Of a DNA stretch of 64,000 nucleotides, positions 52,434 through 62,234 are shown piece after piece. The position numbers and the translations under genes were made by a program. Source of the DNA: CAVWGP01 sp963754645 (GTDB lineage Bacteria; Pseudomonadota; Alphaproteobacteria; Bin65); the NCBI GenBank assembly GCA_963754645.1, contig CAVWGP010000001.1, forward strand, positions 186,001-250,000, written 5' to 3'. The notes beneath the pieces were generated by a model, which did no database searches, had not been told where the DNA came from, and saw nothing but the letters and a program-made list of their open reading frames with translations. Every line of letters begins with the position of its first letter. Within the stretch, counting starts at the first letter, position 1.

Positions 52434-53303
52434 CGGTCGGCCGCGCGCGGAAACAAGCCGCGCGGCCGGAGCACGAGCACGGCCAGGAATGCCAGGTGCC
52501 CCGCCAAAATCTGCCATTCGGGATCGATGCGGGCGCCGATGGTTTGCGCCAAGCCGATCACGATGCCGCCGGCCAGCGTTCCCCACAGGCTGCCGAGCCC
52601 GCCGATGATGACGGCTTCGAACGCATAGATCAGCCGCGCCGGCCCGATCGTCGGATCGAAATTGGCGCGCATGCCGAGATGGAGCGCGGCGACGCCGACC
52701 ACAATCATCGCGACGCCCATGGCGAGCGCGAAGATGCGGCGATTGTCGATGCCCATGAGCTGCGCGGTTTCGGGATCGTCGGCCGTGGCGCGGAACGCGC
52801 GGCCCAGGCCGGTCCGATAAAACAGCAGATTGAGCAAGAGAATGACGGCGACGGCCGAGGCCAGAGTGAGGAGCGGCACCACGCCGACGGCGAGCCCGCC
52901 GCCCAGCGCCAAGCGATGCGGTTTCGATCGCACCGGCGTTCAGGCGCCGGCTATCGGCGGAGAAGACCTCGAGCATGCCGTTCTGCGCGACGATCGACAG
53001 GCCGAAGGTGACGAGCAGCGGCGGCAGCATGTCGCGTCCGAGCGTGCGGTTGAGCAGCACATGCTGAAGCCCATAGCCGAAGACGAAAAGGACCGGCGCC
53101 GCGACGAACGCCGCCATAAAGGGATCGAGCCCCAGCGTTGCCGCGACGACGAGCACGACGAACGCCGCCAGCACGATCAGGTCGCCATGCGCCAGATTGA
53201 CGAGCCGCATGATGCCGAAAATCAGCGACAGCCCGGCCGCAAAGAGCGCGTAAAGCGCGCCGAGCATGACGCCTTCGATCATCGTGCCGAGCCAGATCGT
53301 CAT
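52430..53303 (-). CDS. livH: branched-chain amino acid type ABC permease LivH (frameshifted)
   Basis: About 290 aa. The first frame begins MTIWLGTMIEGVMLGALYAL and runs to IETASL. One extra T (CTTGG near 52911) shifts the frame; dropping it joins ALGGGLAVGVVPLLTLASAV and the rest with six further membrane segments, ending LFPRAADR. The EAA-type loop is RAFRATADDPETAQLMGIDN. As written the protein is truncated after about 120 residues and fuses into LivM sequence. Confidence 0.85.
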
Positions 53304-53306
53304 CGC

Positions 53307-54005
53307 TCACGCGCCGAAATAGGCATCGTGGATCAGATCGCGCGTGAGGCTGCCCGGGCGCCCGCTCAGCACGAGGCGGCCCTCGCGAAAACAATAGACG
53401 CGGTCGGCCACGGCCATGGCCTGCGCGATGTCTTGCTCGACCAGGACGATGCCGATGCCGGCGTCCTTGATCGCCGGGATCGCGGCATAGACGCTGCGAA
53501 TGACGATGGGCGCCAAGCCCAGGCTGATCTCGTCGCACAGGAGCAGGCGCGGGTTCGCCATCAGCGCGCGGCCGATCGCGGCCATCTGCTGCTGGCCGCC
53601 CGACAGCGCATTGCTCGGCGCGCGGCGCCGCTCGGCGAGGACGGGAAAGAGCGCGTAGACGCGATCCAAGGTCCATCGGCCGCCGGCACTGCCATAGGCG
53701 CCGATCAGGAGATTTTCCTCGACCGTGAGCGAGGGGAAAAGCTTGCGACCCTCCGGAACGAGCGAAATGCCGAGGCGAACGATTTTCGCGGGCGCCATGC
53801 CGCCGATCGGCTTGCCGTCGAGGCGAACCGCCTCGGGCGCGCTCGGCAGCAGGCCGACGATGGTCTTGAGGAAGGTGGATTTCCCGGCGCCGTTGGCGCC
53901 GATGATGGCGATGGTCTCGCCGCCCTCCAAGGCCGCATCGATTCCGAACAGCGCCTGAAAATCGCCGTAGAAGGCCGTGAGCGCGCGGGTTTCGAGGTTC
54001 GCCAT
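53307..54005 (-). CDS. livF: branched-chain amino acid type ABC ATPase LivF
   Basis: ATPase of 232 aa. Walker A GANGAGKST (about residue 36), signature LSGGQQQM, Walker B LLLCDEISLGLAP. The order and length match LivF. It lies 4 nt after livG and 3 nt before livH, so the genes are co-transcribed. Confidence 0.94.
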   Translation of the reverse strand: MANLETRALTAFYGDFQALFGIDAALEGGETIAIIGANGAGKSTFLKTIVGLLPSAPEAVRLDGKPIGGMAPAKIVRLGISLVPEGRKLFPSLTVEENLLIGAYGSAGGRWTLDRVYALFPVLAERRRAPSNALSGGQQQMAAIGRALMANPRLLLCDEISLGLAPIVIRSVYAAIPAIKDAGIGIVLVEQDIAQAMAVADRVYCFREGRLVLSGRPGSLTRDLIHDAYFGA

Positions 54006-54009
54006 CGCG

Positions 54010-54729
54010 CTAGGCCGCGAGGCCCATATAAATTTCGCGCACCGCGGGCGAGCCCATCACCGCTTGCGGCTCGCCCTCGGCGATCTTGCGCCCGAAATCG
54101 AGCACGACCAGGCGCTCGACCACCGCGAGAAGCGCATGAACGATGTGTTCGATCCAGACGATCGTGATTCCGGCGGCGCGGATCGAGCGAACGGTCTCGA
54201 CCAGCGCGCGGCATTCGCCTTCGGTCAGGCCGCCGGCGATTTCGTCGAGCAGCAGCAGGCGCGGGCCGGTCGCCAGGGCGCGCGCGAGTTCGAGGCGCTT
54301 GCGTTCGAGCAAGGTCAGCGTGCCCGCCCGGCGATTCGCGCGCTCGATGAGGCCGGTCCGGCGGAGCACGTCGGCGCAGGCGCCCGTCGCGGCGCGCTCC
54401 GGCAAACCGCGGCCATAGACCGCGCCCACCAGCAAATTTTCGAACACGGTCAGGGTCTCGAACGGGCGAGGAATTTGATAAGTGCGCGCGATGCCGGACG
54501 CGCAACGGCGATGCGGCGGCATTGCCGCGATATCGGCGCCGGCGAAACGGATCGTCCCGGCGTCGGGCGCGAGATCGCCGGCGATAAGATTGAACAGCGT
54601 CGTCTTGCCCGCGCCGTTGGGGCCGATGATGCCGAGCGCCGCCCCTTCGGCCAGATCGAGGTCGATCCCGTCGGCGGCTTTGAGCGAGCCGAAGGCGCGG
54701 GTGAGGCCGCGAATTTCCAGCAGCATCAC
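54010..54729 (-). CDS. livG: branched-chain amino acid type ABC ATPase LivG
   Basis: ATPase of 239 aa. Walker A GPNGAGKTT (about residue 37). The signature is LTLLERKRLELARAL, which replaces the usual LSGGQ as in several LivG proteins. Walker B is LLLLDEIAGGLTE. The Q-loop region TYQIPRPFETLTVFENLLVG is typical of LivG. The start could be ATG 54729 or the next ATG at 54726. Cluster order is livK-livG-livF-livH-livM on the minus strand. Confidence 0.94.
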   Translation of the reverse strand: MMLLEIRGLTRAFGSLKAADGIDLDLAEGAALGIIGPNGAGKTTLFNLIAGDLAPDAGTIRFAGADIAAMPPHRRCASGIARTYQIPRPFETLTVFENLLVGAVYGRGLPERAATGACADVLRRTGLIERANRRAGTLTLLERKRLELARALATGPRLLLLDEIAGGLTEGECRALVETVRSIRAAGITIVWIEHIVHALLAVVERLVVLDFGRKIAEGEPQAVMGSPAVREIYMGLAA

Positions 54730-54741
54730 CCGGCGAGCCCG

Positions 54742-56067
54742 TTAGGCGATCGGCTCCATCTTGCCGCCGACGGGGATGTTGGGCGCGGTCTTGTTATCGG
54801 TGACGACGATGTCGTATTTGCCGTTGGCGCCGAGGCGCCATTGGCCGCCGACCAGCGGCGTGCGCGCAACATTGGCGCGCGCGAAGGGCGGCACATTGTC
54901 CTGGTTCCACCGCACCGGGCCGACGATGGTCTGCAGATTCGTCTCCTTGATCGCCTTGACCATGGCCTTGCCGTCGCCAAGCTGCGGCGTGCGTTTCAGA
55001 GCATCGACGGCGACCTCGAACAGCGAGTGAATGAAGCCGATCGGCTGCGTCCACTGCTTCTTCGCGGCGTTTTGATAGGCATCGGCGAGCTGCCGCGCGC
55101 TCCGGCCGTTGAGCGAGGACTTGAACGGGTGGCTCGGCGACCACCACACTTCCGACGACAGATTGTGGCCGTCCCGGCCCAGCGCCTCGAGCGCGACGGG
55201 AAACAGGATCGCCTTGCCGACCGAGGCGATTTTCGGCTTGAAGCCCTGCTGCAGCGCCTGCTTCCAGAATGTCGTAAAATCGGGTGGCAGCACGACGCCG
55301 GTGACGATTTCGCACGCCGCGGCCTTAAAGGCGGAAATCTGCGCCGAGAAATTGTCGGTCAGGTTCTGGTAGCGGCCGGGATCGGTCAGCTTGAAGCCTT
55401 GCCTGTCGAGCGCCGGCGGGAAGCCCACCTGCTTGTCGCCCCAGGCATTGCCGTCGCCGTCGTTGGGGAACAGCGCGCCCACCGATTTGTTGGTCGCGAC
55501 CTGGTTCCACATATTGGTGAAGACGGCGATGATGTCCTCCAGGCCCCAAAAATAGTGGTAGGTGTAATTGAACCCCTTCCACGCGGGCGGGCCGCCGGCC
55601 GGATTGCCCTGCCGGCCGATGAACCAGGGCTGCCACGGCGCCATGGTGGAAACGCAGGGCTGCTCCTCGATCTCGCATTGCGTCGAAACCGGGTTGGTGG
55701 TCTCGGGCGTCGACGCCACCAGCATCAGATCGATCTTGTCCTGGACGATCAGGTCCTTCGCCACCTGCGCGGCGCGATTGGGATTCGATTGGCTGTCCTT
55801 GACGATCACGTCGACCGGATAGCTCCGGTTGCCGATCTTCAAGCCGCCCTTCATCTGCTCCTTGAACAGCGCCACGTTGAAATTGTCGGCTTCGGCGAAG
55901 GCGGCCAGCGGCCCGGTTTGCGGGCTGACATAGCCGAGCTTGATGCTGCGCGCTTGCGCGATGGCGGGCGCCGGCAACTTGGCCGCGAGCAGCGCGCTGC
56001 CGGCGGCGGCGCCGCCGATGAATGCGCGGCGGCCGAGCTTTGACGTATTGTTTTTCGAATCGGTCAT
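54742..56067 (-). CDS. livK: branched-chain amino acid type ABC substrate-binding protein LivK, Tat signal
   Basis: Periplasmic receptor of 441 aa with a twin-arginine signal (LGRRAFIGGAAAGSALLAAK). The Peripla_BP_6 fold follows: IKLGYVSPQTGPLAAFAEAD, VIVKDSQSNPNRAAQVAKDL, and the LMLVASTPETTNPVSTQCEI segment. It is the first gene of Liv cluster 1 and lies just downstream of an HpaB-like hydroxylase. Ligand unknown; the neighbour suggests an aromatic compound. Confidence 0.9.
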   Translation of the reverse strand: MTDSKNNTSKLGRRAFIGGAAAGSALLAAKLPAPAIAQARSIKLGYVSPQTGPLAAFAEADNFNVALFKEQMKGGLKIGNRSYPVDVIVKDSQSNPNRAAQVAKDLIVQDKIDLMLVASTPETTNPVSTQCEIEEQPCVSTMAPWQPWFIGRQGNPAGGPPAWKGFNYTYHYFWGLEDIIAVFTNMWNQVATNKSVGALFPNDGDGNAWGDKQVGFPPALDRQGFKLTDPGRYQNLTDNFSAQISAFKAAACEIVTGVVLPPDFTTFWKQALQQGFKPKIASVGKAILFPVALEALGRDGHNLSSEVWWSPSHPFKSSLNGRSARQLADAYQNAAKKQWTQPIGFIHSLFEVAVDALKRTPQLGDGKAMVKAIKETNLQTIVGPVRWNQDNVPPFARANVARTPLVGGQWRLGANGKYDIVVTDNKTAPNIPVGGKMEPIA

Positions 56068-56110
56068 GGCGTTTCTCCGTGGTTTGCGCGCGTTCGCCGA
56101 CGATCTTCGC

Positions 56111-57708
56111 CTATTGGCGTTTGTTGAGCACGCTCAACTTTTCCGTGTTCACCAGATCCGGCACGGTCCAGCCGTTCAAGTCGTATTCGGCCATGCATTT
56201 CTCCGCGAACTGCTTCGAGCCGGACGTCGGTGCCGGCGGCCATCGCGCCAAACAGGGCATAGCGCCGGATTTCCTCATGGCTGCCGCTGTAGTTGATCTC
56301 GTAGAGCTCGTGGCGCGCGCCGAACTCGGTGCCGAGGGCGTCCCACAGCAGCTTCATCAGCTTGACGCGGCCTTCCGCGTCGACCCCGCCCGAGCCGCGC
56401 ATGTAGCGATCCAGGTAGGGGCGCAATTGCGGATTCTTGAAGTCGTCGGCGTGCGAGTTGAGATAGATGAGGCCGCTCGCCACCGTCTTCTCGATCAGGT
56501 TCTTGATCTGGACATAGGCCTCGGGCGCCAAGCACCTGATAGGCCGCCGCCGGCTCCATCGCCGGCAGGATCGCAGCCGCCCTCCCAGGGGTCGGCCGTG
56601 TTTCGCCATCGCGTCGGAAAGACCCCAGATCATGTTGCGCCAGGCGATGACCTCGCCGATGTTCGCCTCGACGCCGCGGAACGCGCGCGCGCCGGTGATC
56701 TCGGTCGCCTTGATGAAAAGGCCGGTGATGAAATCGAGCTTCACCGCCAAGCCGCGTGCAGCCGTGGATGAGCGCCCGCGGCAAGAAGCCGGTGCGCGGG
56801 AAGAAATTGTTCGCCTTCTCGACGTCGCCATAGACGAACACGTCCTCCCAGGGCATCGAGCACGTCGTCCAGCACGAAGATGGCGTCGTTCTCGTCGAGC
56901 CGGCTCGAGAGCGGATAGTCGAACGGGCTGCCCAGCACGGCGGCGCGGTATTCGTTCGAGGTACGGCAGATCAGCTTCACGCCCTTGGCGTTGGTCGGCA
57001 CCATGAACACCACCGCGTAAGTTCTTGCCCTGAACCGGGATGAGGCCGTGATGCGCGACGAAGGTGATAGTGCGTCAGCGCCGAACCGGTGGCGACGACC
57101 TTGGCGCCGGAGACGCGGATGCCGGCGTCGGTCTCCTTGGTGACCTGCACGAAGACATCGGTGCCGCCGCCCGGCGCGCCCGGCGCCACGTTGCGGTCGA
57201 CCGGCGGATGGATGATCGCGTGGTTGACGAACGGCACGCGCTCCTGGCTGAAGCGATACCAGCGCCGCGCATTCGCCTGGTAGGGCGCATAGAATTCGGC
57301 GTTGGCGCCGAGCGTGGCCAGGAACGCCGCCTTGTAGTCGGGCGAGCGCCCGAGCCAGCCGTAGCTGATCCGCGCCCATGCGGCGATCGCGTCGCGCCCC
57401 GCCACCTGCTCCGCCACGGTGGTCGGCGCCTTGAAATAGCGCTGCGTGAAGCCGCCCCACTCGGTCGGCATGGTGAGGACGTTCTTGCCGCTCCTGTGGT
57501 CCTCGTGCAGCGCGTCGTAGAGCCGCGCGATCATGCGCGCGCAGTTCTGGAACGCCGGATGCTCGGTGATCTTCTTGACGCGCTCGCCGTAGATCCAGAT
57601 CTCGCGGCCGTCGTCGAGGCTGTCGAGATATTCGCGGCCGGTGTAGGGCAGCACTTTGGCGGCGGACGAGGGGGTCTTCTTGGCTGCGACGGTTTCCGGC
57701 GGCGTCAT
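56111..57708 (-). CDS. 4-hydroxyphenylacetate 3-hydroxylase (HpaB)-type flavin monooxygenase, many frameshifts
   Basis: Reduced-flavin-dependent hydroxylase of about 529 aa. ATG 57708 follows GGGAGGAAATGC. The N-terminal domain is intact (YLDSLDDGREIWIYGERVKK, then VTKETDAGIRVSGAKVVATG). After that eight one-base insertions near 57066, 57022, 56856, 56750, 56600, 56572, 56530 and 56222 break the frame. Removing them restores LIPVQGK-TYAVVFMVPTNAK, DDVLVPWEDVFVYGD, LAPEAYVQIKNLIEKTVASG and an ending LVNTEKLSVLNKRQ at 56111. All conserved segments survive with no in-frame stop, so it reads as a sound gene with sequence errors. A flavin reductase partner is not seen. Confidence 0.78.
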
Positions 57709-57827
57709 GCATTTCCTCCCGTGCGCGCTTTCTTGAATGACGGCCTGCCGCACATCACCCGAACGCCATCATACGCGTCGCGCCTCGGCCAGCAAGGCGC
57801 AAGTCGGCGCGTCGTTCGCGCTGCGCG

Positions 57828-58697
57828 TTACGCGCCGAGCTGGCGGCGAACTTCGCGTGCCAGCTTGCCATCGGGATTGCCAAGCTCGTCCAGCACCGAA
57901 AAATGGTGCAGGCCCGGCAGATCGATGACCGCAGGCGCGGTGCCGGTTCGCTTCGCCCAGGCGGCGGCGAAATGTTCCTGCTGCCAGTGGAATTCCTTGC
58001 TCTCCTCGCCGCCGACCGCGACGGACATGGCGCCGCGCGCGTGTTGCAAATGCTTGCTCGGCGACAACGCCTCGGCCTCGGCCTTGTCCATGTGAAGTTT
58101 GTCGTTGGGGAAACTCAGGCGGATCGGCTCAAGGTCGTATAGGCCGCTGATGGCGAGGCCGGCCTTGACCGTATCCGCCGGCCGGCCCGGCGCGAAGCGC
58201 GGCCAATCGGTGCTGCACAACATGGCGGTGAGATGCCCGCCCGCCGAGTGGCCGGACACGCCGATACGATCGGGGTCGGCGCCCCATTCGCGCGCATGCT
58301 CGTGGATATAGGCGATGCCGGCGCGGCACTGGCGCACCAGCTCGGTCATCGTCACGTTCGGGCAAATCTCGTAGTTCAGCACGACGGCCGTGACCCCGGC
58401 CGGAACGAGGCCCATGGCGATGAACGAAAACTCCTTGCTGGAAAAGCTCTGCCAGTATCCGCCATGGATGAAAATATGGATCGGCGCCTTGGGCTTGGCG
58501 GCCATGAACACATCGAAATGTTCGGCGGGGTGCGGGCCAAATTTGACGCCCAGCGCGCTGCGATAGGTGTCGCGCGTTTTTTGGCTATCGGCCGCCCAGC
58601 GTTCGAAGTAACGCGGCGGATCCGGAATCCGCAGGCTGGCGCGATACTGCTCGTCGAGCTTTTCCTTATCGTAGCCGTGCCACAGAATTTCGCCCAT
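57828..58697 (-). CDS. alpha/beta hydrolase, kynurenine-formamidase/BD-FAE-like
   Basis: 289 aa. The oxyanion motif HIFIHGGYWQSF (about residue 73) and the nucleophile GVSGHSAGGHLTAML (Ser about residue 148) place it with the arylformamidase/esterase group. The acid/His pair is in the C-terminal third (GLHHFSVLDEL). It would hydrolyse a formamide or ester. Its neighbours, an HpaB-type hydroxylase and Liv receptors, are consistent with aromatic amino acid breakdown, but the substrate is unproven. Confidence 0.86.
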   Translation of the reverse strand: MGEILWHGYDKEKLDEQYRASLRIPDPPRYFERWAADSQKTRDTYRSALGVKFGPHPAEHFDVFMAAKPKAPIHIFIHGGYWQSFSSKEFSFIAMGLVPAGVTAVVLNYEICPNVTMTELVRQCRAGIAYIHEHAREWGADPDRIGVSGHSAGGHLTAMLCSTDWPRFAPGRPADTVKAGLAISGLYDLEPIRLSFPNDKLHMDKAEAEALSPSKHLQHARGAMSVAVGGEESKEFHWQQEHFAAAWAKRTGTAPAVIDLPGLHHFSVLDELGNPDGKLAREVRRQLGA

Positions 58698-58852
58698 CGG
58701 TTCCCCCTGCCCGCCGGCCGGACAACCGGCCGCCGCCCGGTCTTAGCGATTGGCGATCCGCTTGGCGAGGGCGCTATTGCTCCGGTCCGGGTTGGGCTAG
58801 GATTGCGCCATCGACCGATGCCACGCGCCATGTCCTGAGGAGGATTTCCGTC

Positions 58853-60130
58853 ATGTTCGATCGCTCGCCCGCGCTAGCCGCGGCTGCCGTTCTCGCCTTT
58901 GCCTTGGCCGGCCCGGCCGCCGCCTGCCCCGCCAAGATCGGCGCCACGCTGTCGCTGACCGGCTCATACTCGACTTTCGGCGTGCCGATCAGCCAGGCAG
59001 TGCAGCTCGCCATCGAGCAATTGTCGGCGGCAGGCTGGAAGGTCGGCGATTGCGGCAAGCTCGAATATCTCGTGCGCGACGACCAGACCCAGCCTTCGGT
59101 CGGCGTCGATGCCGCACGGCGCCTCGTCGATATCGACGGCGTCCGCGCCATTGTCGGCCCGATCACCAGCGGCGTGACCGGCCCGATCCTGTCGTCGGTG
59201 ACGGTCGAAAAAGACGTATTGATGATCGCATCGGCTTCGACCTCGCCGACCTTCACGGAAATGGGCCGGCAGGGCAAAACGCGCGGCCTGTTCTTCCGCA
59301 CCCTGCCCTCCGACGCGCTGCAAGCCGTCGCCGCGGCGATGATCGCCTGGGACGCCGGGCATCGCAAGATCGCGATCGTCAATCTGAACAACGACTGGGG
59401 CAACAATCTCTCGAAGCAGTTCATCGCCACGTTCAAGGGCCTGGGCGGATCGATCACCGAGCACGTGACCTACAACGCCGAGGCCGCGAGCTACCGGGCG
59501 GAAGTCAACAAGGCGCTGACCGGCAAACCCGACGGCGTTTATCTCGCGGCCAGCGTGATCGACGGCAGCAAGATCCTGCGTGACTGGGTGGCGCTGGGCG
59601 GGCCGCAGAAATTCGTCTTCCCGCTCGGCTTGAACGACGCGAAGCTGATCGAAAACATCGGCGCCCAATATCTCAAGGATGCGTGGTTCGTGACGCCGGG
59701 CGCGCCGGAGCCGAATTCGCGCAAGGCGTTCTACGACGCCTTCGAGAAGCGCTTCAACTTCCAGCCCGGCAAAGGCCCGGGCCCGGGGCGCGATAGCGGC
59801 TACGACGCCGCGGCCTTGATCGGTCTCGCCATGATCTCGGCGAAAAGCCACACCGACGGCAAGAAGATCGCCGAGCACGTCCACAAAGTCACCGACGCCA
59901 AGGGCGAGCCGATTTACGCGACGCCCGAGGATTTCACCAAGGCGATCAAGCTGCTCGCGGAGGGCAAGGCAATCCGCTACGTCGGCGCGACCGGCGCCAT
60001 GACCTTCGACCAATACGGCGACGTGACGACGCCGTTCGTCGGCTGGATGGTCGAGAACAACACCTTCGCCGCGAAGAAGAATATCACGAGCGAGCAGGTC
60101 GCCGAGACCAAGCGCAAGACCGGCTCGTGA
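58853..60130 (+). CDS. branched-chain amino acid type ABC substrate-binding protein 2
   Basis: Periplasmic receptor of 425 aa, Peripla_BP_6 fold, with signal peptide (ALAAAAVLAFALAGPAAACP). Landmarks are IGATLSLTGSYSTFGVPISQ, YLVRDDQTQPSVGVDAARRL, and SASTSPTFTEMGRQGKTRGL. ATG 58853 has GAGGAGGATTTCCGTC upstream. It is on the plus strand and is followed by an aldo/keto reductase; its permeases may be the second Liv set at 62231-64000 on the other strand. Confidence 0.9.
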   Translation: MFDRSPALAAAAVLAFALAGPAAACPAKIGATLSLTGSYSTFGVPISQAVQLAIEQLSAAGWKVGDCGKLEYLVRDDQTQPSVGVDAARRLVDIDGVRAIVGPITSGVTGPILSSVTVEKDVLMIASASTSPTFTEMGRQGKTRGLFFRTLPSDALQAVAAAMIAWDAGHRKIAIVNLNNDWGNNLSKQFIATFKGLGGSITEHVTYNAEAASYRAEVNKALTGKPDGVYLAASVIDGSKILRDWVALGGPQKFVFPLGLNDAKLIENIGAQYLKDAWFVTPGAPEPNSRKAFYDAFEKRFNFQPGKGPGPGRDSGYDAAALIGLAMISAKSHTDGKKIAEHVHKVTDAKGEPIYATPEDFTKAIKLLAEGKAIRYVGATGAMTFDQYGDVTTPFVGWMVENNTFAAKKNITSEQVAETKRKTGS

Positions 60131-60164
60131 GCGCGGCGGGCGCGCCTGCGTTTCGCGGGCGCGC

Positions 60165-61185
60165 ATGCTGCCGGATTTCGAATTCGCGCCGGGCTGCCGC
60201 ATTCCGCGGCTCATTCGCGGCACGTGGCAGTTGCACGAGGCGGCGCGCGGCTTGGACCGCGCCGCCGCGATCGGCGATCTGATCGCCGGCTGCGAGGCCG
60301 GATTCACGACGATCGAAGCCGCCGACGTCTATGACGGCGTTGAAGAGCTGCTCGGCGAATTGCGCGCTGGATCGAACGCCGCGCCTGGGTTTCGCGTTCA
60401 TACGCGCGTAAGCCAGACCGGCGCGGTGCCGCTGTCGCCCGCGGATGTGCGTGCCCGTGTCGACCGGTCGCGGCGGCGCCTGCGCCAAGAGCGGCTCGAT
60501 CTCGTCCAGCTGCAATGGTGGAATCTCGAACTGCCGGGTTGGATCGAAGCCGGACAGGCGCTGGCCGAATTGCAGCGCGCCGGCGCCGTCGCCCGAATCG
60601 GCGTTACGAATTTTCCCGCCGGGGCGATGATGGCGCTTGCTCGATGCCGGCGTGCCGCTGGTTTCCAATCAAGTGCAGATGTCCTTGCTCGATCCGCGCG
60701 CGCGCCGGGATCTTGTGCCGGCGTGCCGCGCGCGCGGCGTGCATGTGCTCGCCTATGGGCCGCTGGCCGGCGGCTTTCTCAGCGAAACCTGGCTCGGTCA
60801 ACCGGAGCCTGGGATGCAGCCGGTCGGCCCGCAACGCTTCGGCGTGGTTTACCGGCTGTTGATCGACCGCTTCGGCGGCTGGGCGTGGCTGCAAGACTTG
60901 CTCGCCGTTTTGGCGCGGGTCGCGGAACGGCACGGCACCGGCATTGCCGCCATCGCCCTCGCCTGGCTGCTGCAAAAAAACGAGGCCGCGGCGGTCCTCG
61001 TCGGTTTCGGCAACGTGCGCCGCGCGGCAAATTATTTGCGCGCCGCGTCGCTCGCATTGTCGCCGGAGGATTTGGCCGCCATCGACGCCGTTCTGGCGCA
61101 ACGCGCGCCGGTGGCGGGCGAGGTCGGCGACATCGAGCGGCGCGAGTTGCTGGGCGCCATATCGGGCAGTTACGCCAAGGCCTAG
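60165..61185 (+). CDS. aldo/keto reductase-like protein with altered active site (frameshifted)
   Basis: About 339 aa. One extra T near 60638 separates VARIGVTNFPAGAMMAL from LDAGVPLVSNQVQMSLLDPR. It has the aldo/keto reductase barrel: LIRGTWQLHEAARGLDRAAA, then GVTNFP and ALAWLLQKNEAAAVLVGFGN. Of the D-Y-K-H tetrad, Asp and Tyr remain (EAADVYDG), but the Lys is Arg (RVHTRVSQ) and the His is Gln (VQLQWWN). Its paralogue at 61182 keeps Lys and His. It may therefore bind but not reduce substrates. The two genes end convergently with a 4-nt overlap. Confidence 0.78.
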
Positions 61186-62234
61186 GGCGCGCCGACGCCC
61201 CGGAGATTTTGATTGGTCCAGTTGAGCGAGCCGTGCCGCCCGCCCTTGACGCGCTCTAGTTCGTAGCAATCGCCGGCCGGCCCCGCGCCGCGCCCGACCA
61301 CGGCATCGATCTCGGCGCGGTCGGCATCGGTTAGCTTGATCGCGCCGATGCGCGCGAGGCTCGCGAGATGCGCCGCCGTGGGCGCGCCGACGATGGCCGT
61401 GGCCACGCCCGGTTTGTCGAGCACGGCGCGGATGGCCACGGCGCCGATGCCGGCATCGTGACGCCGGCCGACGGCGTGCAGCGTTCGCAGCAATTCCTGG
61501 AACAAATCCCACGAACCCCATTCGTCGATGATGAGGCGGTATTTGGCCAGCGAGCGATTGGCGAAATTCGGCGCCGGATCGGGCCTGCCCAGCCAGCGCT
61601 CGGACAAGAATCCGCCGGCCACGCTGCCGTAACATTGCAGGGCAATCCGGTGCTTGCGGCACAGCTCGACCATGCCGCGTTCCGGCCGCCGGTCGATCGC
61701 CGAATACTGCAATTGGTTGCTCGCCACTTCGATTCCGGCGGCGAGAATCTCGCCGAGGCGGAGCGTGTCGAAATTCGTGACTCCGATCCGGTCGATCTTG
61801 CCCTCGCGCCGCAGCTCGGCGAGCCACGCCATCGCTTCGACGTAACCCGGAATGTCGTAGTCCCACCAGTGAAATTGCGCGAGATCGAGCCGTTCCTGGC
61901 CGAGCCGCCGCCGCGCGCGGTCGACGATGTGGGCGATGTCGGATTTGCCGATGCGCGGCAAGATCGCCGAATCCGGCACGATCTTGGTGTGCACCTTGAT
62001 GCGCCGGGCGTGCTCGGGATTTTCGCGGCGGAACGCGCCGATCAAATCCTCGACCCCGGCATAGTGATCGGCGCAATCGAACGCCGTGATCCCGGCTTCG
62101 ACGAAACGCCGCATGTCGGCAATCGCCGCGCCTGGGTCGAAATTGCCGCCATGCCGCTCGGCAAGCTGCCAATTGCCCTTGACGATCCGCGATATGCGAT
62201 AACCGGGCGCAAGCTCGACGCTGTCCATGGTCAT
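61182..62234 (-). CDS. aldo/keto reductase
   Basis: Aldo/keto reductase of 350 aa using NADPH. Tetrad residues are Asp/Tyr in FDCADHYAGVEDLIG, Lys in IKVHTKIVPDS and His in DLAQFHWWDYD. The nucleotide-binding end includes GVATAIVGAPTAAHL. It is close in length and sequence to the reductase-like gene at 60165 (GNWQLAERHGGNFDPGAAIA and GTWQLHEAARGLDRAAA correspond), so they are facing paralogues. Its ATG overlaps the LivM2 stop (ATGA), so it is co-expressed with Liv permeases. Confidence 0.88.
   Translation of the reverse strand: MTMDSVELAPGYRISRIVKGNWQLAERHGGNFDPGAAIADMRRFVEAGITAFDCADHYAGVEDLIGAFRRENPEHARRIKVHTKIVPDSAILPRIGKSDIAHIVDRARRRLGQERLDLAQFHWWDYDIPGYVEAMAWLAELRREGKIDRIGVTNFDTLRLGEILAAGIEVASNQLQYSAIDRRPERGMVELCRKHRIALQCYGSVAGGFLSERWLGRPDPAPNFANRSLAKYRLIIDEWGSWDLFQELLRTLHAVGRRHDAGIGAVAIRAVLDKPGVATAIVGAPTAAHLASLARIGAIKLTDADRAEIDAVVGRGAGPAGDCYELERVKGGRHGSLNWTNQNLRGVGAP

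Noticed and set aside
51366..53303. Apparent single 645-aa LivH-LivM fusion
   Set aside because: The joining stretch is out-of-frame noise caused by one extra base near 52911; LivH and LivM each have normal ends and an ATGA overlap.
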